Shown here in pieces: positions 1-7,937 of a stretch of 42,574 nt of DNA (positions within the stretch are counted from its first letter, which is position 1; every line of letters starts with the position of its first letter). The stretch lies in contig JAICXO010000006.1 in the NCBI GenBank assembly GCA_025980335.1, forward strand, positions 1 through 42,574, given 5' to 3'. A program made the translations under genes and the position numbers. This DNA is from Sphingomonas sp. GTDB taxonomy: Bacteria; Pseudomonadota; Alphaproteobacteria; Sphingomonadales; Sphingomonadaceae. The notes beneath the pieces are model-generated. The model was not told where the DNA came from, did not search any database, and saw nothing but the letters and a program-made list of their open reading frames with translations.

Positions 1-461
1 ACGGCGCGCTGGTAGCGCTCGTCCATCGTGCAGCGCTCGTGGCGCCAATCGCACGACGCGCCAAGGCGGCGAAGCTGCCGCGTGATCGCGCCGCCGCTTT
101 CCCCCTTCCACGCCCAGACGCGTTCGAGGAATGCGTCGCGGCCGAGGTCTGTACGCTTCTTCTGCTCGAGATCGAGCTGCCGCTCGACGACCATCTGCGT
201 CGCAATCCCGGCATGGTCGGTACCGACCACCCACAGCGCATCCTTGCCGAGCATCCGCTCGCGCCGGGTGAGCACGTCCTGAAGCGTGTTGTCGAGCGCG
301 TGGCCGATGTGGAGCGAGCCCGTGACGTTCGGCGGCGGCATGACGATCGTCCATGGCTGCGCGTCGGGACGCTCGGGACGGAACAGCCCTTCGCGTTCCC
401 AATGCGCGTACCAGCGCTGCTCGATCGCGGCCGGATCGAAGGTCTTCGGGAGGTCGGTCAT
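1..461 (-). CDS. valS: Valyl-tRNA synthetase, N-terminal part (partial)
   Basis: Class I aminoacyl-tRNA synthetase that charges tRNA-Val in the cytoplasm. Reading the minus strand from the ATG at 461 gives an uninterrupted frame of about 153 codons that runs off the left edge. It begins [18 protein letters not shown], followed by the class I signature [15 protein letters not shown] with the HIGH motif at residues 51-54, and [13 protein letters not shown] near residues 78-90. These are diagnostic of ValRS. The KMSKS loop, editing domain and C-terminal coiled coil lie outside the window. It is the last gene of the leftward pcm-tolC-popZ-peptidase-valS series, and a palindromic repeat lies just upstream. 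Identity is firm; the length cannot be judged. Confidence 0.95.
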   Translation of the reverse strand, partial: MTDLPKTFDPAAIEQRWYAHWEREGLFRPERPDAQPWTIVMPPPNVTGSLHIGHALDNTLQDVLTRRERMLGKDALWVVGTDHAGIATQMVVERQLDLEQKKRTDLGRDAFLERVWAWKGESGGAITRQLRRLGASCDWRHERCTMDERYQRA

Positions 462-500
462 GGCGAGCGGGCGTTAGCGGTGGGGTCTTTCACCCGCAAC

Positions 501-620
501 CGCTCATCCTGAGTAGGGGCTGAGTAACCCCGGCCAACGCCGGGGGCATGGAAGACCCGTATCGAAGGACGTCCTTCGATACGCCATTTCGACAAGCTCA
601 ATGGCTACTCAGGATGAGCG
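501..620. repeat. Palindromic repeat family A, copy 1
   Basis: Nested inverted repeat between valS and the S9 peptidase. The outer arms CGCTCATCCTGAGTAG (501-516) and CTACTCAGGATGAGCG (605-620) are perfect 16-base complements. The inner arms CGTATCGAAGGAC (558-570) and GTCCTTCGATACG (571-583) abut as a 26-base palindrome. Related copies lie at 24154-24273 and 35769-35880. No coding capacity is apparent. It looks like a REP-type or MITE-like intergenic element that could fold into a long hairpin in RNA from either strand. Confidence 0.85.
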
Positions 621-644
621 GCTGCGAGTTATTCCCGTCCGTCC

Positions 645-2678
645 TCACTTGCCCAACCATCGCTTCATCCAGCCGAACACCTCGTCATACCATTGGACCG
701 AGTTCTTCGGCTTCAGCACCCAATGGTTCTCGTCGGGGAAGACCAGCAGGCGCGACGGGATGCCTCGGCGCTGGAGCGCGGTGAACGCCGCAATCCCCTG
801 CGTGTAGGGGATTCGGAAATCGTTCTCCGAGGTGACGACCAGCTGCGGCGTGCTCCAGTTCTGCACGTAATTGACCGGATTCCAGCGCTCATATTCGGCG
901 GGCGTCTCGTAATAGGGATGGCCGCCGTGCTCCCATTCGTCGAACCACAATTCGTCGGTCTCGTAAGCCATGGCGCGAGCGTCGAAGACGCCGTCGTGCT
1001 GGACGATGCACTTGAACCGGTCGGGCCAGTTGCCCTCGATCCAGTTCATCATGTAGCCGCCGTACGAGCCGCCAAGCGCGCAGGCGTTGTTGGCTTCGAG
1101 CTGCGGGTCGTGCGCAGTCGCGTAGGCGAGGCCGAGCTTCAGGTCGGTGAGCGGCCACCCGCCCCAGTTCTGATGGATGGCGTCGGTGAACGCCTGGCCG
1201 TAGCCGGTGCTGCCGTGGAAATCGACGCTGACCGCCGCGTAGCCCGGAGCGATGAACAGCCGCGGGTTCCAGCGATAGGACCAGCTGTCGTTGAAGCTGC
1301 CCTGCGGCCCTCCGTGGACGAGGAAGGCGATCGGCAGCGGGGCGGTCGTGTTCGCGGGCTTCAGCGTCCAACCCCACACGGTGTCGTTGTTCGCGCCGGT
1401 GAAGCTGAACTTGTGGAACGCGACGGGATCGAACTGGGCGAGGTAGTCGTGGTTGAGGTCGGTGAGCTTCGCCGGCTCTGCGGCGGCGCTCAGCCGATAG
1501 AGGTCGTCGGGCGCGAAGATGCTGTTCATCGTCGCGATCGCGCCGCCGCCGGCAAGCGCATGGACGTTGCCATAGCTTCCGTCGCCGGTGAGGCGCGTGA
1601 CCTTCCCGCTCGCCACGTCGACGCTGAACACCGGCGTTTCGAGCGTGTCCTCCGCCGTCACGAGGATGCTGCGACCGTCCTTCGCCCATTCGATCGAGCC
1701 GACCGAGCGGTCCCAGCCTTGGGTCAGCGGGCGGACCTCGCCCGAGGCGAGATCGCGCAACATCAGCACCTGGCGGTCCGATTCGTAGCCCGGGCGTGCC
1801 ATGGCGACATAGGCGAGCGTGCGGCCGTCCGGCGAGACGGTCGGAAGCGTGTCGGTCGCCTTGTTCGCGGCGGTCAGGTTGACCGGCAGCGTGCTCCCGT
1901 CGGCAGGCGCGGCGAAGATGTCGAGGTTGGTCGACAGCTCCTCGGTCCGCCCGGCTTCCCGGAGCGCGAAATAAACCGTGCGGCCGTCGGGCGAGAAGGC
2001 GATCTCCTCGCCGCCGCCGAACGGTTTGGACGGCGTGTCGCCGACGAGCTTGCCCTCGACCGGAACGCCGGCGCCCGAAAGCTTGCCGCCTGCAATCGCG
2101 AAGGTGAACAGGCGCGACCGAACGCCAGGTTGCTCCCAGGTATCCCAGTGGCGGACGAACAGCTGGTCGTAGGTGCGGCCGGAGCCGGTCTTCGGCTTCG
2201 GCGGCAGGCCGGCGCAGTTGAGGTCGGCGCAGCGCAGGTCGCGGTCGGCCCAGACGACCACGCGATTGTCGGACGGCGCGATCTTGAACCCGCCGATATC
2301 GCCCTTGAAGCGGCTGACCTGCACGGGCTTGCCGCCGATCGTCATTCGGAACAGCTGGTCCTGATCGCGGACCGGCATCAGGAACCACAGCGACCCGTCG
2401 GAGGCGAATACGGCGTCGTGCCCTTTGGCCGCACCGGCGATGACGTGTGGCTGCGCGCCGGCTTTGGTCAGGTCCAGGAGGTTCAACGTGTTATTTCGCT
2501 TGTTCTTCGCCCAGTCGGTGCTCGAAACCGTGAACACCGCCCAGTGCCCATTCGGCGAGACGTCGGGCGAGCCCATGCGGTGCATCGACTGGAGGTCGTG
2601 GGCGGTCATCGGGCGGGCGAGCGCGGGGGAGGCCGCGAGCGCGGTCGCGGCGGCGATGAGGAGGGCGATCCTGGTCAT
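645..2678 (-). CDS. S9 family prolyl oligopeptidase-type serine peptidase, secreted
   Basis: Secreted alpha/beta-hydrolase peptidase of 677 residues. The ATG at 2678 opens a clean signal peptide (MTRIALLIAAATALAASPALA). The longer reading up to 2873 is rejected because its extra 65 residues translate a palindromic repeat. The N-terminal half is a WD40/TolB-like beta-propeller with repeated SPDGRT motifs. The C-terminal catalytic domain has Ser538 in GGSYGGYM, Asp620 in SENDFRIP and His652 in ENHW, which is the S9 triad in the expected order and spacing. Likely substrates are short peptides in the periplasm, in the acylaminoacyl-peptidase or dipeptidyl-peptidase subgroup; exact specificity cannot be read from the sequence. 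It sits between popZ and valS on the same strand, separated by repeats on both sides, so it may be an insertion into that older gene order. Confidence 0.9.
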   Translation of the reverse strand: MTRIALLIAAATALAASPALARPMTAHDLQSMHRMGSPDVSPNGHWAVFTVSSTDWAKNKRNNTLNLLDLTKAGAQPHVIAGAAKGHDAVFASDGSLWFLMPVRDQDQLFRMTIGGKPVQVSRFKGDIGGFKIAPSDNRVVVWADRDLRCADLNCAGLPPKPKTGSGRTYDQLFVRHWDTWEQPGVRSRLFTFAIAGGKLSGAGVPVEGKLVGDTPSKPFGGGEEIAFSPDGRTVYFALREAGRTEELSTNLDIFAAPADGSTLPVNLTAANKATDTLPTVSPDGRTLAYVAMARPGYESDRQVLMLRDLASGEVRPLTQGWDRSVGSIEWAKDGRSILVTAEDTLETPVFSVDVASGKVTRLTGDGSYGNVHALAGGGAIATMNSIFAPDDLYRLSAAAEPAKLTDLNHDYLAQFDPVAFHKFSFTGANNDTVWGWTLKPANTTAPLPIAFLVHGGPQGSFNDSWSYRWNPRLFIAPGYAAVSVDFHGSTGYGQAFTDAIHQNWGGWPLTDLKLGLAYATAHDPQLEANNACALGGSYGGYMMNWIEGNWPDRFKCIVQHDGVFDARAMAYETDELWFDEWEHGGHPYYETPAEYERWNPVNYVQNWSTPQLVVTSENDFRIPYTQGIAAFTALQRRGIPSRLLVFPDENHWVLKPKNSVQWYDEVFGWMKRWLGK

Positions 2679-2718
2679 CACGCAGGCGTAGCGAGCGCTA
2701 AGCCGTCCATCAACAACC

Positions 2719-2790
2719 GTCATTGCGAGGAGCCGAAGGCGACGCGGCAATCCAGACCGCGCTGGATTGCTTCGCTGCGCTCGCAATGAC
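2719..2790. repeat. Palindromic repeat family B, copy 1
   Basis: Inverted repeat with arms GTCATTGCGAG (2719-2729) and CTCGCAATGAC (2780-2790), and a second internal pair around GCAATCCAG / CTGGATTGC. It fills most of the gap between the S9 peptidase start and the popZ stop codon, which begins two bases past the right arm. Other members are at 9401-9472 (full) and 18126-18154 (half). It has no coding role, and it makes reading frames on both strands look artificially long. Confidence 0.85.
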
Positions 2791-2791
2791 G

Positions 2792-3214
2792 CTAAAGCGG
2801 GCGCCCGGTGATCCGCGAAATCTCGCGCTTGACGTGCTCGTCGACCATCTGCGGAAGGTGCTCGTCGAGCCACTGCTTGAGGATCGGCCGGAGCATTTCG
2901 CGGACCATCTCTTCGAGCGGGTTGACCAGCGGCGCCGCCGGAATCGTCGCCGCGACGGTCTGCAGCTGCTCGAGCGCCTGTCGGCTCTGACCGGCGATTT
3001 GCTCGTCGACGAGCGGCGGCCCGAGGTCGACCGGCGGTGCGAGCTGGTCGGTGAGCTCGAGCACGTCCTCGTCGCCGCTCGCGCGCGGGTCCTCGGCCGG
3101 AGACTCGTCGTCCTCGACCGTACCCACGGTCGCCCGCAGCTCCTTCTCCTCGGCGATCACTTTCTTGATCGATGCGAGGATGTCTTCCATCGAGGGTTCG
3201 CGGCCGGCCTGCAT
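2792..3214 (-). CDS. popZ: PopZ-family pole-organizing protein (DUF2497)
   Basis: Small acidic protein of 140 residues with the two conserved ends of the PopZ/DUF2497 family. The N-terminal helix contains SMEDILASIKKVIAEEKE (about residues 8-25). A disordered Asp/Glu/Pro-rich linker follows. The C-terminal helical oligomerisation region reads LEEMVREMLRPILKQWLDEH with LPQMVDEHVKREISRI after it (about residues 99-135). In Caulobacter PopZ polymerises at cell poles, tethers the ParB-parS centromere and recruits cell-cycle proteins. Its position between tolC and valS matches the usual alphaproteobacterial neighbourhood. It is shorter than Caulobacter PopZ (about 177 residues) because the linker is short. 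Family assignment is firm; a polar role in this organism is inferred. Confidence 0.85.
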   Translation of the reverse strand: MQAGREPSMEDILASIKKVIAEEKELRATVGTVEDDESPAEDPRASGDEDVLELTDQLAPPVDLGPPLVDEQIAGQSRQALEQLQTVAATIPAAPLVNPLEEMVREMLRPILKQWLDEHLPQMVDEHVKREISRITGRPL

Positions 3215-3273
3215 GGCGAACGATATCGCTTATTGGTTCGGCCGAGTCACGCTCGACGACAAGAGAATCTGCC

Positions 3274-4824
3274 TCAGCCGCGCTCGGGCGATTCGCTCGG
3301 CAGCGGCGCGAGCACGGAGGGGTTGGCCGCAGGCTGGGTCGTCACCCCGGGCGAGCTCGGCGGAGTCGCGTTGATTCCCGCCGGTTCGATCTGCGGCGTG
3401 ACGATCGGGTTGGCCGGCATTTCCTGCGGGCTCACGGTCCGCGTCGCCGCCGGCACGTGCGCGGGATCGGTCGCCCAGTCATTCCAGTTGTTTGCCACGC
3501 GGCGGTAATTGCCGAGCGGATCATAGAGCGGTCCGCCGTCGAGCCCGAGGTCCTGCGCCTGCGCCTGACCCATGGCGTTCAGGAGCTGGAAGCCAGCGAC
3601 ATAGGCGTCGCGCTTCGCAGTCACCAGCGCGACCTGCGAATTCAGAAGATCCTGCTCGGCGTTCAGCACCTCGATGATCGTTCGCGTACCGACACTCTGT
3701 TCGGCGCGGTTGCCCTCGAGCGCAAGCTGGTTGGCCTGGACGGCGACCGTCTGAGCCTGGATCGCCTGCTGCGCTGCCTCGTAATTGGCGTAAGCGGCGC
3801 GCGTCTGCTGGACGACCGCGCGCTCGGTTCCGACGACCTGCTCACGCAGCTCCCCCTGCTGCGCTTGCGCCTGCCGGATGCGGGCAGCGGGAAGTCCGCC
3901 CTGGAAGATTGGGATCGTCGCGCCGAGGCCGATCGCCGTCTGGGTGCCCGTATTTGGAAAACCCTGCGGCGCATTGCCTCCGATATTCGCGGCGTAATCG
4001 CCGCTGGCCTGAGCCGACAGAGTCGGCAGCCGTCCTGCCTTGGCGACGTTCACGTCGTAGCCAGACGCGACTTCCTGCCGGGCGATCGAGAGCAGGTCGG
4101 GATTGTCGGCGAGCGCGATCCTGACCGCTTCGTCATCGCTCGCCGGTAGCGGCGGCAGCGGAGGCGGCGGGGAAAGGTCGCCGGGCGGATGGCCGATCTG
4201 CTGGCGATAGGTCGCTTCGCTTGCAGCGGCATTGCCCTGCGCCGTGGCAAGCTGGGCATAGCCGAGCTGCAGGCGCGCTTCGGACTGGGCAACGTCGGTG
4301 CGCGTCAAATCGCCGATCTGGAAGCGGTCGCGCGTCGCCTCGAGGTTCGTCGTCAGGACCTTCACGTTATTCTGGTTCAGTTCGACGATCGCGCGGTCGC
4401 GGATCACGTCCATGTAGGACCCGACCGCGTTGGTGAAGACGTCGCCCTCGACTGCGGTGAGCGTCGCCCGGCCCGCTTCGACGCGCGTTTCAGCGGCCTT
4501 CACGTTGTTGCGAACGCTGCCGCCGTTGAACAAAGGGTAACTGACGTTGACCCCTGTCGAGAGCGTCGGTCCCTTGCCCCCGGTCGCGAGCACGCCGGTC
4601 TGCGTGATGTAGCGGTTGAGCCCGACGGTCGCGCTGACCTGCGGCCGGCCCGCGGCCTTGGCAATCGCGACCTGCGCATCGGTCGATTCGAGCGTCTGCC
4701 GCTGCGCGGTCAGCGTCGGATTGGTCTGGTAGGCCGAAACCAGCGCCTCTCGGAGCGTGTCGGCGTCGGCTGTGCCGGCCATCAGCGCAGCGACCAGCGT
4801 TCCGGTGAGAAGAGTGCGAACCAA
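3274..4824 (-). CDS. tolC: TolC family outer membrane efflux channel
   Basis: Outer-membrane trimeric exit duct for type I secretion and tripartite efflux pumps. The two-fold TolC repeat is visible: an N-terminal half beginning TLREALVSAYQTNPTLTAQRQ, and a second half with NPDLLSIARQEV, ending in a Pro-rich tail after LGNYRRVANNWNDWATDP. I place the start at TTG 4824. It gives a compact signal peptide (MVRTLLTGTLVAALMAGTADA) and has an AAAAGGG ribosome site about eight bases upstream, directly after the pcm stop codon (4838). An in-frame ATG at 4893 would add 23 residues lacking signal-peptide character and overlap pcm by 56 bases. Length (516 residues) suits the family. It is probably co-transcribed with pcm. 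Confidence 0.9.
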   Translation of the reverse strand: MVRTLLTGTLVAALMAGTADADTLREALVSAYQTNPTLTAQRQTLESTDAQVAIAKAAGRPQVSATVGLNRYITQTGVLATGGKGPTLSTGVNVSYPLFNGGSVRNNVKAAETRVEAGRATLTAVEGDVFTNAVGSYMDVIRDRAIVELNQNNVKVLTTNLEATRDRFQIGDLTRTDVAQSEARLQLGYAQLATAQGNAAASEATYRQQIGHPPGDLSPPPPLPPLPASDDEAVRIALADNPDLLSIARQEVASGYDVNVAKAGRLPTLSAQASGDYAANIGGNAPQGFPNTGTQTAIGLGATIPIFQGGLPAARIRQAQAQQGELREQVVGTERAVVQQTRAAYANYEAAQQAIQAQTVAVQANQLALEGNRAEQSVGTRTIIEVLNAEQDLLNSQVALVTAKRDAYVAGFQLLNAMGQAQAQDLGLDGGPLYDPLGNYRRVANNWNDWATDPAHVPAATRTVSPQEMPANPIVTPQIEPAGINATPPSSPGVTTQPAANPSVLAPLPSESPERG

Positions 4825-4837
4825 TCGAAAAACCCTT

Positions 4838-5488
4838 TTAGAAAGTGAAAGCCGCTGGCCGGGCGAAGCCTGGAAGCGCGGGCACACCCGCATCGCTCAG
4901 CGACAGATAGCCGAATGCGCCCGCAGCCTTTCGGCCGACGATCAGGCGCGTGATTCCGCGGTCGGCGAGCGCGGTCCCTAGGCGGCCGCCGTTGGCGAGC
5001 TGCGCGACGATTCCATCGGGAATATACTCGACCGCGCCGTCGATCAGAATCAGGTCGTAGGGTGCAGCCTTCTTCCACCCGCCCTCGAGCGGCCCCTCGA
5101 TGACGTCGATGCCGTTCTCCCGAGCCATCGCGGCAAGCACGGTGGAGCTTTCGAGTGCGGTCACGGCAACGCCCATCGACTTCAGGACTGCGGCCGAATA
5201 TCCGCTCCCAGCGCCGACCACGAGCGCGCGGTGACCGCGGTCTGCCATCATCGCCGTGAGCAGCGCGCCGAGCACCGCGGGCGCCGGAAGATACCGGCCG
5301 TCGCCCATCAGCACAGCGCGATCGACATAAGCGAGCGGACGCGTTTCGGGCGGAAGGAAGTTCTCCCGCGGAACCGAGCCCATCGCGTCGACCACGGCGG
5401 GATCGGTCACTCCCTGCGGCCTTAGCTGGCTCTCGACCATCGCGGCGCGCGCGGCGGCGAAGTCTGGGATCGGGCTCTGCACGGTCAT
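4838..5488 (-). CDS. pcm: Protein-L-isoaspartate O-methyltransferase family protein
   Basis: SAM-dependent methyltransferase of 216 residues that by family repairs isoaspartyl residues in damaged proteins. The ATG at 5488 begins MTVQSPIPDFAAARAAMVESQLRPQ. The hallmark N-terminal segment VPRENFLPPETRPLAYVDRA is present, then the SAM-binding glycine loop VVGAGSGYSAAVL, and the motif YDLILIDGAVEYIP. A much longer reading up to 5893 crosses the antisense side of the tRNA and is not credible. This tolC-linked clade diverges from classical Pcm: the glycine loop reads VGAGSGYS where most enzymes have GTGSGYQ. Isoaspartyl activity is therefore probable rather than certain. It is the first gene of the leftward cluster. 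Confidence 0.85.
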   Translation of the reverse strand: MTVQSPIPDFAAARAAMVESQLRPQGVTDPAVVDAMGSVPRENFLPPETRPLAYVDRAVLMGDGRYLPAPAVLGALLTAMMADRGHRALVVGAGSGYSAAVLKSMGVAVTALESSTVLAAMARENGIDVIEGPLEGGWKKAAPYDLILIDGAVEYIPDGIVAQLANGGRLGTALADRGITRLIVGRKAAGAFGYLSLSDAGVPALPGFARPAAFTF

Positions 5489-5492
5489 TGCT

Positions 5493-5523
5493 GTTATATG
5501 CCGATAATACACTTGCAGTTCAA
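5493..5523 (-). promoter_or_regulatory. Candidate sigma-70 promoter for pcm-tolC
   Basis: On the minus strand TTGAAC (5518-5523) is followed 19 bases later by TATAAC (5493-5498), just ahead of the pcm ATG at 5488. The -35 is good, but the spacing is long and the -10 would leave almost no leader. This is an eye-made match only. Confidence 0.3.
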
Positions 5524-5646
5524 GACGTCGGGCGCTCATATCGGCAGCTTGGGTCCGCGCCAACCGCCATTGATCGAAAGACGAGCAGGCGCCGCCGCAG
5601 GCTTGACCCGGGAGCGAAGGTCGCGGCAAAGACCGCCGCTCTCCCC

Positions 5647-5720
5647 GGCCCGATGGCGGAGTGGTTACGCAGAGGACTGCAAATCCTTGCACGCCGGTTC
5701 GATTCCGGCTCGGGCCTCCA
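5647..5720 (+). tRNA. tRNA-Cys (GCA)
   Basis: A 74-base cloverleaf. The acceptor arms GGCCCGA (5647-5653) and TCGGGCC are fully complementary, with discriminator T5717 and an encoded CCA (5718-5720). The anticodon loop contains GCA inside GGACTGCAAATCC. The T arm reads GCCGGTTCGATTCCGGC. The U73 discriminator with GCA anticodon is the cysteine identity set. It lies on the plus strand between divergent pcm and the SCO gene. Confidence 0.95.
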
Positions 5721-5750
5721 CCTCCCGTCAATGTCCGGAGGCGGACGCGT

Positions 5751-5770
5751 GCTGTCCGCAAATGGACAGC
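5751..5770 (+). terminator. Hairpin downstream of tRNA-Cys
   Basis: Perfect 7-base stem GCTGTCC / GGACAGC with a six-base loop, 30 bases after the tRNA. It has no T-run, so it may be a weak terminator or a processing structure. Confidence 0.3.
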
Positions 5771-5874
5771 GCCGGGACATGAATTCCCCTGCTGCGGCGA
5801 ACGAGGCTGCCGAATATGTGCAATCATCGACGGATGAAGCTGCAAGCACCGTGCCAGGCAAGTGAGCAGAGGCC

Positions 5875-6504
5875 GTGACCGAAGAACGTCCACCCCGATC
5901 GAAGGTGAGGACAGTACGCGTGCTGCTGTGGGTGATCGTGGTGCTGGCGATCGCCGGAATGGCCGCGCTGCTGCTGGTCAAGCGCGTCGACGTCAACCCG
6001 CCCGAGGCGACCACCAGCGCCGCGCAGTCTAGCTTCGGCGGCCCGTTCACGCTCGTCGGCGCCGACGGGAAGCCGTTCTCGAGCGCGAAGCTGCTGGGCG
6101 AACCCTATGCGATGTATTTCGGGTTCACGCGCTGCGGCGACGTGTGCCCGACGACGCTGTCGCGGATGGTCAAGCTGCGCAATGAGGTCGGCGGTCCGGA
6201 CAAGTTCAACATCGTCTTCGTCACGATCGACCCGACCCACGACGGTCCCAAGGAAGTCGGGCAGTACGCCACGCTGTTCAATTCGCCGATCATCGGCCTG
6301 ACCGGCACGCCGGCCGAAATCGATCGTGTGAAGAAGGAATATGGAATCTACGCCCAACCCTCGCCGCATCCGATGCCGGGCAAGGAGATGGAGCACAGCG
6401 CGATCGTCCTGCTGTTCGACCGCGACGGCAAGTTCGTGACCACGATCTCGCCGGATGAATCGGATGCCGACGCACTTGTGAAACTGAGGGCGCTGGCCGG
6501 CTAG
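5875..6504 (+). CDS. SCO family copper chaperone / thioredoxin-like protein
   Basis: Membrane-anchored periplasmic SCO1/SenC-type protein of 209 residues, normally involved in delivering copper to the CuA site of cytochrome c oxidase or in redox maintenance. A single N-terminal membrane helix (about residues 14-35, VRVLLWVIVVLAIAGMAALLL) is followed by the thioredoxin-like fold with the metal-binding CGDVC motif (Cys87, Cys91) and the third ligand His174 in EMEHSAIVLLFD. All three copper ligands are therefore present. The start is GTG at 5875. No cytochrome oxidase genes are nearby. It is followed 38 bases later by selO. Confidence 0.9.
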   Translation: MTEERPPRSKVRTVRVLLWVIVVLAIAGMAALLLVKRVDVNPPEATTSAAQSSFGGPFTLVGADGKPFSSAKLLGEPYAMYFGFTRCGDVCPTTLSRMVKLRNEVGGPDKFNIVFVTIDPTHDGPKEVGQYATLFNSPIIGLTGTPAEIDRVKKEYGIYAQPSPHPMPGKEMEHSAIVLLFDRDGKFVTTISPDESDADALVKLRALAG

Positions 6505-6542
6505 GCTTGGAACTCGAGCGCCGGGGCGCCACTTGAGGTCCG

Positions 6543-7937
6543 ATGGCAATCTACCGGCCCGATCCCGAAATCCTGACGCTCGGGCCGGATTTCTACGACC
6601 CCGTCGAGCCGGCCAAATTCCCGCGTTGCACCGGCCGCTTCACAAACAGCCGCTGGGCCGAACGGGTCGGACTGGAGTTGACCAGCGATCAATTGGCGGC
6701 CCATTTCTGCCATTTCGAGCCGCTCGCGGAGAATCTGAGACAGCCGCTGGCGCTCCGCTATCACGGGCACCAATTCCGCATGTACAATCCGGAGATCGGC
6801 GACGGCCGCGGGTTGCTCTTCGCGCAGCTCCGCGACGACAGGGATCGGCTGCTCGACCTCGGCACCAAGGGTTCAGGCCAGACGCCCTACAGCCGGCACG
6901 CCGACGGACGGCTGACGCTCAAGGGCGGCGTTCGCGAAGTCCTCGCCACCGAAATGCTCGAAGCGCTCGGCGTGAACACGTCGAAGAGCTTCGCCTTGTT
7001 CGAAACCGGCGAAGCGCTCGAGCGCGGCGACGAGCCCTCCCCCACCCGCTCGTCGGTGCTGACCCGGCTCAGCCACGGCCATATCCGCATCGGCACCTTC
7101 CAGCGGCTCGCCTTCTTCGGCGACGTCGCGAACATCAACAAGCTGGTCCGCTACTGCCTGTCGAACCTCTACGGCGAGGTGCCGGGGGCGGACGATGCGA
7201 AGAATGCGCTGAGGTTGTTCGCCCTCGTCGGCGCGGCCACGGCGAAGCTTGCAGCATCCTATCTGGCTGCCGGATTCGTCCATGGGGTGCTCAACAGCGA
7301 CAACATCAACGTGACCGGCGAGAGCTTCGACTACGGCCCGTGGCGCTTCACGCCGTACTGGGACCCGGAGTTCACCGCGGCCTACTTCGACCATTACGGC
7401 CTGTACGCCTTCGGACGTCAGCCCGAGGCGATCCATTGGGACCTGGCGCAGCTCGCGGGGTGCCTGTCGCTCGTTGCCGAAGCGCCGCCGCTCTCGGACA
7501 TGCTCGCGGGCTGGAGCGAGACGTTCGAGAATGCGCTGGTCGCGGCAATGCTTCGCCGGCTCGGCGTTGCGGCGGGACAGACCGGGCGCGAGATCGCGTC
7601 GGCACTGATCAAGGCGCTGGCCACGCGTGCAGAGACGATCGATCGCGTGTTCTTCGACTGGCACGGAGGCCGCGATCCCGGCGCGGACGCGTACCCGGCC
7701 GAAGAATTCCGCGAGCTGGCTGCGCTGCTCGAACGCACCGTCCCCGCCCAACGGGCTGCCGCCCGTCGTTCGCACTCCTATTGGTCCGATCCGGCACCCT
7801 GCTCGATGCACATCGACGAGGTCGAAGCGATCTGGTCGGCGATCGCCGAGCGCGACGACTGGCGCCCGTTCGAGGAGAAGATCGGCGCCGTCCGGCGGAT
7901 GGGCGAAGCGATGAACCACGATGCACCGGCAGCTTGA
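6543..7937 (+). CDS. selO: Protein adenylyltransferase SelO (YdiU/UPF0061)
   Basis: Pseudokinase-fold enzyme of 464 residues; characterised SelO proteins transfer AMP from ATP to Ser, Thr or Tyr of target proteins, with a role in redox stress. Conserved blocks are LALRYHGHQFRMYNPEIGDGR, then DLGTKGSGQTPYSRHADGRL (the nucleotide-binding segment), VLTRLSHGHIRIGTFQ, and VHGVLNSDNINVTGESFDYGPW, which carries the metal-coordinating Asn/Asp residues. Length is close to the E. coli protein (478). Translation starts at ATG 6543, and the 3' end overlaps the first codons of the downstream aldehyde dehydrogenase by 17 bases, suggesting coupled expression. Confidence 0.92.
   Translation: MAIYRPDPEILTLGPDFYDPVEPAKFPRCTGRFTNSRWAERVGLELTSDQLAAHFCHFEPLAENLRQPLALRYHGHQFRMYNPEIGDGRGLLFAQLRDDRDRLLDLGTKGSGQTPYSRHADGRLTLKGGVREVLATEMLEALGVNTSKSFALFETGEALERGDEPSPTRSSVLTRLSHGHIRIGTFQRLAFFGDVANINKLVRYCLSNLYGEVPGADDAKNALRLFALVGAATAKLAASYLAAGFVHGVLNSDNINVTGESFDYGPWRFTPYWDPEFTAAYFDHYGLYAFGRQPEAIHWDLAQLAGCLSLVAEAPPLSDMLAGWSETFENALVAAMLRRLGVAAGQTGREIASALIKALATRAETIDRVFFDWHGGRDPGADAYPAEEFRELAALLERTVPAQRAAARRSHSYWSDPAPCSMHIDEVEAIWSAIAERDDWRPFEEKIGAVRRMGEAMNHDAPAA

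Noticed and set aside
501-620. Family A repeats as insertion sequences
   Set aside because: No transposase frame, no target-site duplication that I can see, and a size of about 120 bases; treated as REP/MITE-like repeats instead.
693-2789. Very long open frame (698 codons) on the plus strand across the S9 peptidase gene
   Set aside because: It is antisense to a gene with an intact catalytic triad, its translation is Arg/Ala/Gly-rich with no domain, and it arises from high GC content and codon bias.
645-2873. Longer form of the S9 peptidase starting at 2873
   Set aside because: The extra 65 residues translate a family B repeat and hide the signal peptide starting at 2678.
5489-5893. N-terminal extension of pcm across the tRNA-Cys region
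   Set aside because: It would translate the antisense of the tRNA and has no similarity to the methyltransferase family.
5824-6549. Minus-strand frame opposite the SCO gene
   Set aside because: Low-complexity Arg/Asp/His-rich translation, antisense to a clearly conserved gene.
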